This document shows, piece by piece, positions 10,796 through 23,664 of a DNA stretch of 64,000 nucleotides. Below the pieces are notes generated by a model that had not been told where the DNA came from, made no database searches, and saw only the letters and a list, made by a program, of their open reading frames with translations. How positions within the stretch are numbered: position 1 is the first letter of the stretch; every line of letters starts with the position of its first letter. The translations under genes and the position numbers were made by a program. The stretch lies in NCBI GenBank assembly GCA_964059195.1, contig CAXKWD010000006.1, positions 70,015,073 to 70,079,072 on the forward strand. Direction: 5' to 3'. This DNA comes from Ectobius pallidus. Its lineage: Eukaryota; Arthropoda; Insecta; Blattodea; Ectobiidae.

Positions 10796-12341
10796 AGAAG
10801 TTCGAAGTTCGTCCATGCATCATTTATACGCTGTTGGAAAATACCTATAGATCCGAGGGGACAGCATTTTCAAAATCTACTATAAGACTGGTGGTTTAAA
10901 GACTGAAATTATTATTATTTTTTTTCATTTCGGTATTCTCTTCAATCTTCGGTGCAGTATGAACTTATCAGAGGAAGCTAGAAACTGTCGCGGTATTCAG
11001 ATGCCCCATGGCCGGTAAAGACCCCGCGCTATGCATGGTACTAAATCCGCTGGCTTCATCTTTGATTCGCACTGTATAAAAAGTTAAACAGTATAAAATG
11101 GTTAATCTAAATGATAAACGACCTCTCTTAACATTATTAACGATATCCATTAGTTTGCTGCGGGTCGGTTCTAAGAGGTGTGGGCGCCAGATATAGATAT
11201 TCTATATCAAAATGATGATGATGGCCCTCCGGTAGCTTCAAGTCGGTTGCGAGCAGGTTTCGTCTCTTATGAGGGCGTGAATGGTAGGCTTGCAGATCGA
11301 TGACACTTCTCTTTTATAAATGATAATGAATTTTAAAGTTGAACATAAAGCTTTTATTCGTAATACTAAATCAGATTCCAGATGGCAGAAATACAACTTG
11401 TACAATAATTAATACAATGCTCGTTAATTATTACTAGTGAGTATTTTAATAGCAAACTGATGTAGTGAATAATTTTTAAAGTCCAAACTCGCACGTTGCT
11501 GAGTATGAAAGATCCCGTGGTTGAAAAATTTTCTAAGTGGAATAAATTATATCCCTCAAATGTTTAAGTATGAGAAATTAATGTCCGAAAATATTCTAAG
11601 TTAGATATATTTTCCTCCGCGAACGATCGCGGTGATGGGGAACCAACTGTCCCAAAAGACTTGTGATCGTAGAATGATAGCTCTTACACTAGCATAAATT
11701 TTAACAACTCAAAAATCCATATAAGGACCGCCCATTACCCCAATACTTTTATCCCCACGTGACACTTATGCTACATATAATTGGAAGTTAACAATTTTAC
11801 CATCAGCCAATAGTATAAGATTGACTTTCTAAACTGGCATCTGGAAATTCCCCGCACCCTCTAAAAGAAACCCAAATGTTTAATTGTTCTCACCTCCGCG
11901 AAGGCTTATGCGATAATCATCAGTTTGCCATTGTGATAGTGAATATGGATATACACACTTAGTTTCATACAAAAGACTATTATCTTAACATAAATCTTAA
12001 AATTACCAGTCCTTTAGAAATATCAATGAAGTTTCTGTCTATACCGTTAAACCTTTGTTTAAGAGTTGATACCTGGCTGACACTCATGTTAGGAATGGGA
12101 ATTCCAGCTAACTCCTCAGCCGTCCCCTCACATCCATTGCTTACTCAGAAAAGTGTAATTATTTATGAATTCTGTTTGTTCATTATTTTAAACATTAGGT
12201 AAATTATTAGTAATTGCAATAAAATTTTATCGTAATTCTGCTTATTTTGATACCAAACATGACTATTGGCAATTTGATATTATTTTAATGAATAATAATT
12301 ATCCTTAATTTAATCACCTATTGTTTTAATATGAGTATATT
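10796..12341. other. No recognisable feature
   Basis: Mostly AT-rich. A modestly GC-richer patch at about 11225-11300 was not identified. CCTCCGCGAA occurs at about 11613 and 11894 within loosely similar contexts. Confidence 0.4.
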
Positions 12342-12542
12342 TTAGTTAATATTATTTAGTCTTGGTGGGCTATTCAGAACTGTATTAAGTTTCCTTATTC
12401 CCCGAAAGTCGATAACTATTTTATTTTGACCAGTGACTGTTAAAGTTGACGCTATTTTATATGGTGACTTATATATTTTATATGGTGACAATTTAAAAAC
12501 TGGAATATGCATGATGATTAAGCTGTCTTCCGTATCTATCAC
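12342..12542 (-). pseudogene. Possible gypsy-type reverse transcriptase scrap
   Basis: A 66-codon minus-strand frame contains NKIVIDFRGIRKLN, which resembles the WR(L/I)V(I/V)DFRKLN segment at the start of Ty3/gypsy reverse transcriptases, with two extra residues. Upstream residues IDTEDS and a Pro-rich part also recall the region just before that domain. No catalytic YIDD box, integrase or LTR was found nearby. The match is short and could be chance. Confidence 0.25.
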
Positions 12543-14462
12543 GACCGGGTTTGATTAGTGAACGTGGAATTCGTGATGAGAATGTTGACTTTAATGTTCG
12601 AAGAAAAATTGGGGCTAAGAACAAGAAAGTAATGACGGTAAGATAGTTTTGAGAGAATTTATTTTAAACATGTACTTGTAATAAAAATTACACATTAGTT
12701 TTGTCAATACTTTTTTAAATTTTATATGTATAATGTTTACCTTAAGTATTAATCGAGCGGTGAAATTAAGATCTCCATGAGAGATGCCATAACATGCATA
12801 TATTCCATCTTTAAAAAATGTCGCTTGTCAGTCCTTTTGTTCTGTACTTTTAATTTTACACATGCCAACTATAATTACATTGGACAGATACAACTTGATA
12901 GTGCATTTGAACAAGACTCTAAATACAATAAATCTATTCATCTACAGTATTTGTAAAATACGTGCGATTTCTATAAAGTTGTTTTGTTGTCGTTTCTGCT
13001 ATCTCATTTCTAGAATCGAACCCTCCTCTTTCCGACTGCGAGTCACATACTGTTAAGATTTTTTGTTGCCCTTCTACAGCAACTTGCACGAAGAGGAGAC
13101 ATCTTGCACAGGAAATTGATAACAGTACTGTCATGAATTGGGGCTGCTAGCAAACGGGAAGTCGGTACGTCGTCTTTTCTTTCCTCTCCTTCTCCTTCCT
13201 CTCTGTGCTTATTTTTCACCACAGCTCTCTCTTCTCTTATGCTAGTAGTATGACGTTGACAACCTGTTATACGTCTTCTCCAATAAACTGGCACAATATT
13301 TTATAGTGGCTTCTAGTTCTTAAAATTCTTTCGAAGTACGAAACTAAACCTCTGTCTGTGTCTCTATCATGAAAGATGTAAATTCATTATTTATTCGGGA
13401 AATAGTGATTGTGCATTAAAAATCTAATGCACGGAGCATAGGTTCGTTTTCCCAAAACTAATTTACTTACGCTTACTTTCAAGTAGAGGACATCGATAGA
13501 CATCTAGAGGAAATTAAAGTTTTACTTGGACATGAAAGGAACGGAGAGTCTGATTAATTTACACTAGCAGTTCTTTAACCGTCCCATGAATATGATAGAG
13601 GTCCAAAACTGTAATTACAAGATGATAACCCATAAAGGGGTAAGGAGAATGTAAAATTTTATTAATATATTATAACCAAAAATATATTATAATCAAGGGA
13701 CCCATAAATTTTGCGAGTAGCGAATCGTGAAAGTTAAGCAATTCGAAAAAAAAAGTACTGGTACATTAATATGTTTCTAGCATCCAAACAAGTTTTCTAC
13801 CAATCATTGAAGAAAATATTGAAATTCTCCTTGTATCGTAATGAATTATCGTAAAGAAAATAAAACTTTAATACCTAATAGAGTAATCTCGTTTATCAGA
13901 CTGAGCGTGAGATTTGTTTTGAAAGTAGGTTGTGATTTTTCTTAGTATCTTTTCGACATTAAAAAATAACCTAAACTATAAATCAGAAGCTTAAACGCTC
14001 TCACAGTAATAACACAATTAATAGGATCCTATCTCAAGGAAATTGTACCTATAGGTCTATCCAACGTGTTCATCTGTAATCGAGCAAATTTTATACTAAA
14101 GTATATTAATTCTTGAATTCGTAAATATTTTCCTTTTTATCAGGTGTAATATACACCGAAATGCATCACAAATAATACTGCATAAAATTCAGAGTAATTT
14201 ACCTTGTAATTTTAACATTATATGAGCAAAGTGCATCAATAATACGAACAGTTTATCACTACAAAAACGCCACTACATCATAAATAACAAGATATTTTGA
14301 CGTCACGATAGAAATTACTAATATCAGAACACAAGTTTTCAAATTAATCCTACAGAACGTTAAACTTCTATATCACCTAAATTATTGCAAACAATCTAAT
14401 ATAGGGGAATATAATTTGAGATTTCAAATAATATTGTAAACAGAAGCATAAACTGGGAAGTA

Positions 14463-14493
<31 letters not shown>
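14463..14493 (+). repeat. (GT)n(TA)n microsatellite
   Basis: About eleven GT units followed by four TA units. Confidence 0.95.
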
Positions 14494-14494
<1 letters not shown>

Positions 14495-15244
14495 AATTCG
14501 TGCCATTGTGCACATGTTTTATATGAAATTTCAAACAGTCTTATAACTAGTAACAAATAGCCTACCATAAAAAGTGAAAACTTTGTACAATTGCCTCTAT
14601 GATATTAAGCTAAAAACGAACTACGTGTCAAATAAAGAATTATATGTGATAATAACTAATCTATTTTACCACTCCAATTATATGTTAGTTATAATTATTA
14701 TATAAATGCACAAATGAATTTTCTTCTTTATTCCTTAGTACGTTCTCCATGGCATTTAAGTGAGCCTGCCTTGGCTATCATGAAAGTTCATGGACCTCAG
14801 TTCTCGACTATAGGTTATTTTTCTTCCAAGTAAAGTAAACCAATTTAAAAAAAAACTTCAAAATTGGAAGAAAGGGAATCCATGACATTCTGGTTTATCA
14901 TACAGTGGTTAATGGACTATTGTTTCTTGAAAGAAAATGAACTATTTTTGATTAACCCTTAATGCTGACAAAGCAAGCCAAATGCAAGATGACCTTGGCC
15001 AGTAATGTTCAGTAAGATAGAAGTTATTTATTTTCTCTGTATATACATTGCTCTGAATGTTTTCAATTACTTTCTTTTGGGCTCTTAACAGTGAATACAA
15101 CTGCCTTACTTCTTATTTCTAGTTTACGTTATGTCTTCTCCTTGAAACAGAAATGTTTCCTACAAAAGTTGTTTATTTTGAAAAACTTTATCTAACGGCA
15201 GCCGTCTCGTTGAATCTGAAAACTCAAAACTTAGTAATTAAAAT

Positions 15245-15400
15245 ATGGTCGACCAAAAACAGTCGTATACAATTTGCCTGTAATGGTAATTAAGGCAGTC
15301 ATATGAAAGTTATGAAACATTCTGCGATCGTGTCTTAATAAATAATATTATACGCTCGTTACATAATGTACTGTTATTGTGCTGCATTTTTATTTTGATA
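15245..15400 (+). repeat. Dispersed repeat pair, copy 1
   Basis: Aligns in the same orientation with 29050-29225: shared words include AGTCGTATACAA / AGCCGTATACAA, TAATGGTAA, GTCATATGAAA / CTCATATGAAA, TATGAAAC and TCTTAATAAAT, then TTACATAATGTA / TTGCATAATGTA. Identity is roughly 70-75% by eye. Family unknown. Confidence 0.55.
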
Positions 15401-16326
15401 ATAAAGTTATCATAGCTAATTTCATGTATTATTGTCTATATCCTGTCTATATTAATGTGTCTATATGTGTATAAATTTAATTTAAAAATTGGATTTTAAT
15501 AAAAGGTTAAATGTTAAAATAAAGCCAATAAATAACGTACAGATGTAAGTTTTAATGCATACAGGTCTAAAGAAAACAGTATTATTTTGTAAAATATTGT
15601 ATTGTTAAAATCATTATAAAATTGTATGTTAATAGACTGAAGAAAAACGAAATGCTACGGCCGATTCATACATGACATTTGTTGAAAAGTGTATTGGGAT
15701 AGAATTAATGACCCAATCACTATTGGATTGACCGAGAAGGTAAATGAATGAGTTAGACTCACTTCAAATTCTAAGGCAGACCAATCTGAATAAAGAGTTT
15801 ATGAAAGTTTCCACCACTATTAACGGCAAATGGGTTGGCATTTACGTATTATCTGTAAGAACAATTACTTTTTCCGCTAACATGAATTATTGCACTCTCT
15901 AAAGAGTAAACCCTGCATATCGTATAATATTTACATTTGTTTCGTCCCTAGACAAAGGACAAAGATTTGTTAATTCTACGAAACATTAGATATCTCTCTC
16001 ACTCAACAAACGAAAACTCCAATATTAAACAAACATCTGGAACGCGCTGTATAGTATATAGTCTCACAAAGCCTCCCATACAAAACTAATTTTCCCGAAC
16101 GTAAGCCTACATACTAGACAGGGAACAATCATAAATCCAACATTCAAACTCACACAGTTTCTTATAAACCATGCAAAATTCTTGCAATACCTGCATAAAA
16201 CTGGAAGTAACATTTTTTACTGAAAACTTCCGACATTGGCCTCTAAGGTTTATGTATTATGTCCATTAATAGCAACAGACATTGGCACTTTTAGTATATG
16301 AAAGATAAAGATTAACAGAGCTCAAT

Positions 16327-17717
16327 AATTGAAGGGTTCGGCTGTAAAACATGGTAACCCACAAATTTTCGAAAATTGAGATAATCACATAGGGAGTTTA
16401 GGCTATCTGTTGTGAAACTTCTGAACTGTTCAGTTAGTTGAATATGTTCATCATGGATGGAGAATGCAGTAAAATATATTACTGTAACCCACATCCACAT
16501 TCATTTCATGGTAACCTTCAAAAGATGGCTGCTCAGTGAGTAAGGATGGAACTTTTCTCTACAGAAAATAATAGTTTTTCCAGTGGACGTGAAGAAGAGG
16601 AAAGCAATGAGAGTACCACTGGATACCAAGTTTCCCACTCTGCATCTTGCAGGGAAGATATAGATGATCCAGACGAAATTAAGTAAAAAAAGATTAGTAA
16701 AATGTACAGTGAGGGTTACCATATTTTACGTGAAATGATGATAATAGCTCTTGATGGCTTTTAAAGTTGTTTTTGCATGGTATTACGATACGTGGTGGGG
16801 AAAAGCAGAGTATTTTTGCATAATACAGCTGGTAAAACACAAGAAAGTGAAAATATTGCTATTGAATGGCCAAACAAGAAGAGAAAGAGGAGAATGTCCA
16901 GGCAACCAGCAGTGAAGAAGGAACAAAGACTCTGCTCTGGTGTTTTGTGTAAAAAATATAGGGGTAAAGGAGATGAGGTTCCAGGTAGGGAACTTGGACC
17001 AATTGTCCAATTGTCCATTAAAATGTTTTGATAAAATAGTGATGAAACACGTACAGTAATTTTTCCAAAGTTCTGGAAAGTAAGTTTGAATAACCTACAA
17101 AATGCATATTTATTTGTGTGTATGGAAGCTAATCCTGTTGCAGGTAAATACACCAAGAACATCAAGAGCAGAAGATCACAAACTGTGATAATATATTTTG
17201 TTCCACATGAAGGGCAGAGTTTGTAAGAAAGCATTTTTGTCAATTCGCGGCCTGCAAAATAGTAGAGGAAAACCAATTGTGAAAAAACAATTGGATGACG
17301 TCATGGCTTGTTTGGAGTGGATACCTTCTTACTAAGCATTATTTTACACAAATTTAGTGGTTCAGGACAATGAAGAACAAAGTAATGGAGAATCTGAATA
17401 GAGCATTAGTAATTGGTTAAGTACATTGCGGTAATATAACATGTTGACACGTTTAGTCACTTCAAGTAAAACATGTTAAACCACATAAATTAGATTACAC
17501 ACGTTTACTTTTAATTTTTTTAAGTTCTCTCTTTGCCCAATACATTTTACTTAAATATGCCATTACATTCAGAAAACATTGTATTCTTATGATGTGTGTT
17601 CTTATTTGGAAGAAAACTTACTAATAAATTAGAATTTTTATTTAAAAACCTATGATATCATTATCTCAGAAGTTGTTCTGTGTGGGTTACCATGTTCTAC
17701 AGCCGAACCCTTCAATT
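16327..17717. mobile_element. 1.4-kb DNA transposon with ~68-bp TIRs
   Basis: AATTGAAGGGTTCGGCTGTA at 16327 is the near-exact inverse of 17698-17717. Similarity continues inward through CATGGTAACCCACA and GAGATAAT to about 16394 and 17649. Related GGGTTACCAT/TAACCCACA words recur inside (16484, 16503, 16713). No convincing target duplication can be read. The interior carries a broken transposon protein on the plus strand. The superfamily cannot be assigned. Confidence 0.75.
16777..17335 (+). pseudogene. Broken transposon-associated protein, family unnamed
   Basis: Three plus-strand frame segments join into one degraded protein. The first, 16777-17031, is rich in basic residues (NKKRKRRMSR). 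The second, from about 17040, reads DETRTVIFPKFW...NLQNAYLF...SRRSQTVIIYFVPHEGQ. The third, after a frameshift near 17212, reads GRVCKKAFLSIRGL...KKQLDDVMACLEW. The order (Cys-containing segment, short-helix FW motif, basic RSRR, then VCKxxFLxxxGI) resembles proteins I recall from many arthropod transposons of unassigned type. It lies entirely within the 16327-17717 TIRs, so it is probably the element's own decayed gene. Confidence 0.5.
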
Positions 17718-18048
17718 CACAAAACTAATTTTTGCAAAAAATTGACATTGGCCCTTTTAGAACCAAGCTACAGTTTTTATATCTCTTACTCCAGGGAAAC
17801 TACAAGACAAAAAAAGGCCACGTTATATGAGGGAGTCCAACATAGTTATCTTGAAACGATCAAGTTTATATGTGAAAACTACAAGATGCTACATTAAGAA
17901 ATAAAATGTTTATCACCTTTAATTCCTAGAACACCAACTCAGCCACTGTGAACTGTATCATGTAAATATTATGTACGTTTGAACCAAATACTCTGCGATA
18001 CACTATACCAATTCAGGGGAAAACGCAGGTTGTAAATAAAGACCTAAA

Positions 18049-18088
<40 letters not shown>

Positions 18089-18600
18089 CATAACAAGCAT
18101 TATTTGTATATTTATTTCAGACCTATGCTAAATACAGAATATACGAGTAAACGGATTATTGAAAGATTTCATCAATACTTGTAATGAAAATAAAGTTGGC
18201 TAATGCTTTTCATTAAATTTTCCTTCATGGTTTAATTACTTGAGTACGTATAAAAGATTGATGCAGTTTTAAATGTAGAGCTTTCTCTCGCTGTTACGCC
18301 TCATTAGTTGTGTATTCAGACGTTTTAATTGCTGTTACACATGGAACGGAACTCGCATTTAAAATCTGTCTTTTTCAATAAATGAATATTCATTCTCCGG
18401 AATAACACGTTTTCTTTTAGTGTTAATTACTTCAACCGTGATACTCTTGACTGAAAAATGGAGACACCAGTCTATCAAATAACTTTAACGAAACTTACCG
18501 AATTTATTTCAAACATAATTATAATATTTATAAAAAACAAAATCTGTATGAAAATAACGGAAAAGGGAAAGTGCACTAAGAACCATCAGAATGGTATGAA
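17718..18600. other. No recognisable feature apart from a microsatellite
   Basis: An ~80-codon frame at 17652-17897 crosses the transposon end and is unlikely to be a gene. Its SFYISYSRETT piece is loosely echoed at 40440-40460. Confidence 0.4.
18053..18085 (+). repeat. (AG)n microsatellite
   Basis: About 16 AG units. Confidence 0.95.
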
Positions 18601-18604
18601 GAAA

Positions 18605-18718
18605 AAATGTTCTCTGACACATCCACCCATACCGTAAGTACTACAGGTACCGGTAGGGGAAGTATTGTGTTCGACCCTGAAATTCTCATTTTTTGCACAA
18701 ATACACGTTTTAAGGCCC
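18605..18718 (-). repeat. Dispersed retroposon-like family B, copy 1
   Basis: On the minus strand it carries AAAACGTGTATTTGTGC, then GAATTTCAGGGTCGAACACA, then ATACTTCC. The same order occurs at 24585-24760, 27237-27425 and 46430-46750. This copy is short. Confidence 0.6.
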
Positions 18719-20389
18719 CCCCTGACTAAACTAACAATCTTCAAAAGCGTTACCTTGTACTAGTAGCATAGGCCTACAAAAAGAATTCTATCTACGATTT
18801 CTCAGAACAGCTTCACTTTTCTTTCTCTTACGATTGGAAAACAAATCAATGTTACACACCGAAAGACATATTTCATAAATTACAGGTAGACGTTATATAT
18901 AACTTGAAATAATAATGCCTCCTAATCTTTAGTGTAATAATATGATTGTGATTGACTATTCCATAAATTACTTCATTATTGGCAAAACCGTATAGAACTT
19001 TTTATTGTTTATATAATTTCGTAGTTATCAAACGATAATTTTTAATCGATTAACCAAGGCGTAGAAATAATATAGGATTTTTCAGGAGTGGTACACAGAT
19101 TTTTTCGGATCTTCGAATACAAGAACGAGGAGGCTGAAAGTATGCTGATGTTGAACATGTACGGCAGGCATCCGGCAATATGCAGCAAACAGGGACAATT
19201 ATTCCCTAATTTAGTTTTACCTAAACATTCAAATCTCTTCGACCAATCTTTCTTCCCTCAGTAGACATCTCCAGGAAACATAACTTGCCAAAAGAGAGAG
19301 GGTATTATCAAAGATACCTACAAAAGAAAGTGATGACTGACTATCATTCAACCCTTGTTATCGCGAAACATTTCTTTGATAGGCCTATATTTTGTTTTAT
19401 ACAGTACAGATTCTTGTTTTATACTACGGTGCAATATACTTGTCTTATACTATACCTATACTACCTATGGTACAGGTAAAGAAAATAAAATCAGATTAAA
19501 ATGAAAGAAAATCAAGTAAATATACTTGAACAGACAAACTCATAAACAAATTATAAATATTTTAAACATCAATTTAGTTAAAAGTAGAAAGATTAAATGA
19601 GTTGCATGTTATTATTATTTGTAATGTTTCCGTAGTCTTACGATATATGAGACAAAAAGGGCCAAAGTCCATAATACGTGATTTTGAGAAAAATGAAAAA
19701 AAGTATTTCATATGTAATATTAACTTAATTTTGATGCAATTATTTTGAAATTATATATGAATAATCACCACTTTAACTGTAAAAGAACTAAATTCCGCTT
19801 ATTGTTTATGTGCTATTGGTTATTTAAGCTATTGGACTTAGGTTCTTTCTCAATCAATAGACTTAAACAATTTAGGCTATTTTATTTGTGAATTATTTAA
19901 GTATGAATGCATGAAATTTGAGGGAAAAATTAATTCAAGTATACTTTGTAACAGTAACTGCCCTTTTATCCCCTATAGATTGAGAGTACGTTTGTTCCTA
20001 AACATGAAAACTAAAATTTTATCCCCAGCAAATATATGCAAGTATCTTCTTCAACATTGAAAGCCACTTTTATCTCAAACAAAATGAATTTACTGCTTTT
20101 TAATTTAAATAAAATGCACTGTTTTTAATTTAAAAATTCTTTGTCTTCTCGAACATAACTTGTTGACTTTTTTATATCGGACATTTTCTTGGAGTTTATG
20201 AGGGTAACTTAGTTGTATAGGTAGTTGTTTAGGTTTCTTTGATGATTACAGCAAGCCATTTTAAGAATCTAATCCTTAGTTGCCAAATTCTGATTGCAGA
20301 AAAATATTTCAGTACTGGACTGAAGATTTATCTGCTAAAACTAACTCCGTGGCTCTACATCCCTAGGACTAGGCCTACCACCCGACCAT
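18719..20389. other. No recognisable feature
   Basis: AT-rich DNA with two TAGGCCTA words and no coding or transposon signature. Confidence 0.45.
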
Positions 20390-20650
20390 TACGTCATCTA
20401 CCACAGGCAGGATTGGGGCATGTGTCAGCGGTTCACCATTCAGCACGTCGACACCCACGGCCGTTAATGATGGTTTCTGTTACCGGAGCCACTACTTCTC
20501 TATCAAGTAGTTCCTCAGTTTGTATCACGAGGCTGAGTGCACCACGTTCCAGACCTCCCTATCTCAGTAAAATCCGAGAAGGTACCGGGGATCAAACCCG
20601 GGCCTGCTGATCCTTAGCCACCGACGCTAACCAGGAGACCACTCAGGTGT
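20390..20650 (-). repeat. SINE family C (tRNA-derived)
   Basis: On the minus strand the head has a box-A-like TGGTTAGCGTCGG (20633-20621) and box B GGTTTGATCCC (20598-20588) inside a GCCCGGG...CCCCGG stem-like context, followed by a ~190-bp GC-rich body. Head and body differ from family A (645-843), so this is a distinct family. A 123-codon plus-strand frame through it is an artefact of the high GC. Confidence 0.75.
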
Positions 20651-21828
20651 TCGCAGACCTTTCTGCACTCAACCGAAAAAAGGAAGATGGCGTTTTACGC
20701 TTCGGGATTATTGGACTGATGATCATTTCTGTGCTCAGAGAAGTGTCCATCCTCAAGGATAAAGAAACCGGTCCTAACTCAGTTTAATGAAAAAGTAAAC
20801 TTAGGTCCTTTCCGTATCAAACGATTTATTTACATATAGCCCATCATTTACATATAGCCCATCAGACGATTTATACATAGTCCATCAAACGATATACATA
20901 AGTATTGAAATGAAATGTTTTATTATGTTCTTATGATAAAATCTTATATTTAAGATAATCGGTATTTCGTATTGAATATTAGAACAGATGGTTCATAAGG
21001 TCATAATATTAGTTTTTTATTACCAGTTGAGTAATATTTTCGCAATGTGCTCATGCATATACAAATTAACCCTAAAAACATAAAATTATAGTGTTGTAAT
21101 GCTTGATTAGACTCAAAGCGTTTATTCTACACATGGCAATATTCATCGGTGTAACAGCCTATTATCTGAGCTGATGATCGCATTTCCATATAATTTTTTT
21201 CTATCTCTTTCGGCCATCCATAAATTCGGAAGTGTGAATGAAGATGCAATCAATCAAAACAAGTTTCAGTTGCTGAAAGCTTGTGATCTATCCATCATGT
21301 CCGCAGGAGCATTAAGTGGCGACAATAATGATTAAGTACGCTGGGATAATAAAATCAGTCACTCTCCCATGATAATTAGAAAAAAAAAATCCTTTAAGAC
21401 TTTCGATGAACTTTATTTTTTTTTTAAATGAATTCTTTATAACTAGAGTATGTACTTTGATCATTGCTCAAGATTTTAGGAGACTTGATCATTATTAAAG
21501 ATATTGCTTTATAAGTATAGTTCTCAAATTATTTCGCGTCATCCTGAAATAATTTGTTGGTGAATAAGCCCTGATAAAGCTTTCGAAAGTTTATCACAGT
21601 AGACTGCCATAGAAAACAAAGAGTAAACTATGTATTTTTTATATCCTTCAAGAAAAGTTGTATACATGATGTCTCAAGTTTGCAACGTGTCTTTGATGAT
21701 GAAGATGATATTCCGAACCTCTTGAATATAATTTTTTTTAAAAAAAGGTAGTAGCTGTTATAATATATACACTCACATTAAGTCCAATTACATTATGAAC
21801 TTATATATTATATATCTATATATATATA
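20651..21828. other. No recognisable feature
   Basis: AT-rich. A small perfect dyad CAAATTATTTC/GAAATAATTTG lies at about 21525-21556. Confidence 0.45.
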
Positions 21829-22137
21829 TTTTTTTTTTTTTTTGCCCACCACCACCCCCGGAGCCCTCGACCATAGGCCATACTCCGGTCCCAACAACTT
21901 TTCGGCGCTTGTGTTCTGTTGCTCTACTTTTCGCTCTTGTGTACTTTACGCTTGTAGGTAATGTGACCGGTGGTGATAATTGGTCCTGTGAGTGCAGCCT
22001 GTATCTGTTGCGCGCGGATCATCAATTGCGAGAACTCCTCGAAAGTAAGCATTTAGTTGCGCGCGGGCATTTATTTGCAAGCATAATCAATTACACACCG
22101 ACCTCTAGAGACCATGCCAGGAAAACCTGACCATAAG
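21829..22137 (-). mobile_element. Poly(A)-tailed retroposon, minus strand
   Basis: A 15-T run (21829-21843) next to TA-rich DNA precedes an abrupt GC-rich block, so on the minus strand a ~290-bp insert ends in GGGGGTGGTGGTGGGC and then a poly(A) tail. This is the form of a SINE or a 5'-truncated LINE. No pol III boxes or reverse-transcriptase peptide were recognised, and no clear target duplication. Confidence 0.55.
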
Positions 22138-22743
22138 TAGAAAAAAATTAATTTTCTGCTCTGAATGGATTCAACTTCAGCATAAAATTCTGCGCATTTA
22201 ATTAAATCATAACTCTAACTAAAACGTTGATGATTTTATGACTTTTGAAACTGTATTGTTCAAAACGTATATTGGATATTGCTCTCCAAAGATAATCAAT
22301 TTCTCGATGATTTAAACATGTTTCACAATATTGTAAGCCTAATACCATGATAAAAGTATGTCACAAATTATCAAAATGTTCTACTACATAATTACAGCTA
22401 GCAAGTGTTTCTGTTGCTCATTTTTTTTTCTCACGGGAAGTAACATCGAAAACATTTGGGGTCACGTTAAATTTCCATTGCGACTTATGGATGAGTTTCT
22501 AAAAGTGCAAACCAAAATTTCGAACTGAAAATGCTATGGTTGGCAATGCTATCTTTATGTTTGTTGTGACCAGAGAATGTAGTACTTTATTATGAGATAC
22601 ACTGATTTAAACATCAGTTTCACAATATTGTCAAAATCTAAAAGTCTGCTTTTTCACGACAGCTGTTTTCTACCGTTTCGCGGAAACGTGTTTACTGACT
22701 TATGGTCTGGTTTCGCTGGCACGGACACAGTTGTAAACAGGTA

Positions 22744-23200
22744 CCGTATTTTTCGAATCATAAGACGGACTTTTTTACTTGAAAACAGAGCCTTCAAAGT
22801 TGAGTGCGTCTAATGATCCAAAGTAAACTAAAAAATAATAAATTTACGGTAAATAGGCCTATTGCCAGTAATACCATGACCATAATCAAGGTGCTGTACA
22901 CCAATAAGCGAGTTGCTAATTGTGGCACAGACTGTACGTCGGTGACGAGAGTAGACGGAAGGTATACAACGCGAAAAGAATTAAGTGTTGGGTTCTTTCA
23001 TACAAAAGGGTGTGTCCATGGGGTAATCTAAATGAAGGTTATGACCTCTGAACAGCCTTGTTCCGTTACATTTACCGTATGATTGGTTGTGAGAGAGTGT
23101 AAAACTATTTTCAGTCTTTCACGAATTTTCGTTTAGAATCACATCCTAAAATCGAGGTGCGTCTTTTGGTCAGGAGCGTCTTATAGTCCGAAAAATACGG
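22744..23200. mobile_element. pogo-type (Tc1/mariner) MITE, 457 bp
   Basis: Terminal inverted repeats start CCGTATTTTTCGAATCATAA at the left and, inverted, CCGTATTTTTCGGACTATAA at the right, each flanked by TA (22742-22743, 23201-23202). This terminus is typical of widespread animal Tc1/mariner-pogo MITEs. Short open frames inside (to 75 codons) show no DDE motif, so it is non-autonomous. Confidence 0.85.
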
Positions 23201-23209
23201 TAAGTTGCC

Positions 23210-23608
23210 CGCCCCGTACGCTATTTTGTTTACGCGCAGGTTGCAACTGGGTGGCAGCACTGAGAACTGTGAAAAGTGTTATTTATAATATTGTATGCCT
23301 ATGGCACTCGTACATACACGATTCACTTTTTGGGTTGTCTCCTGAATAAACAAAAGGGAGTTTTTAACGGTGAAAACTCTTCGAGTGTAATTAGTTAAGT
23401 ATAGATAATAATGCTCCAATAATTAGTTATTTATGACAGTGTATTATGAAGTTTAAAAGTATTGTAAACTCGTTAAATATCTGCATTTATTTTGAAGCAC
23501 AGATCAATCCTGCTTTTGTTGCCATCCAATAACACTCATAACAACCCACTGTTTGTGAAAACAACCTAAGCACAAGGGTTTCATGATGTTTTTCCTTATT
23601 AATATTAC

Positions 23609-23664
<56 letters not shown>

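Larger units (their letters stand above)
12543..16326. other. Largely unannotated AT-rich DNA
   Basis: Contains a pyrimidine-rich patch (13165-13240) and one copy of a dispersed repeat at 15245-15400, listed separately. No coding or transposon-end signal otherwise. Confidence 0.4.

Noticed and set aside
16761..17276. 171-codon minus-strand frame
   Set aside because: It is antisense to the broken transposon protein read on the plus strand and shows no family motif; the plus-strand reading explains the sequence.
20239..20610. 123-codon plus-strand frame
   Set aside because: Runs through a GC-rich SINE on the opposite strand; Arg/Pro/Ser-rich composition is an artefact.
20580..20640. tRNA gene on the minus strand
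   Set aside because: Same reasoning: polymerase III boxes are part of a SINE; acceptor-stem pairing is not evident.
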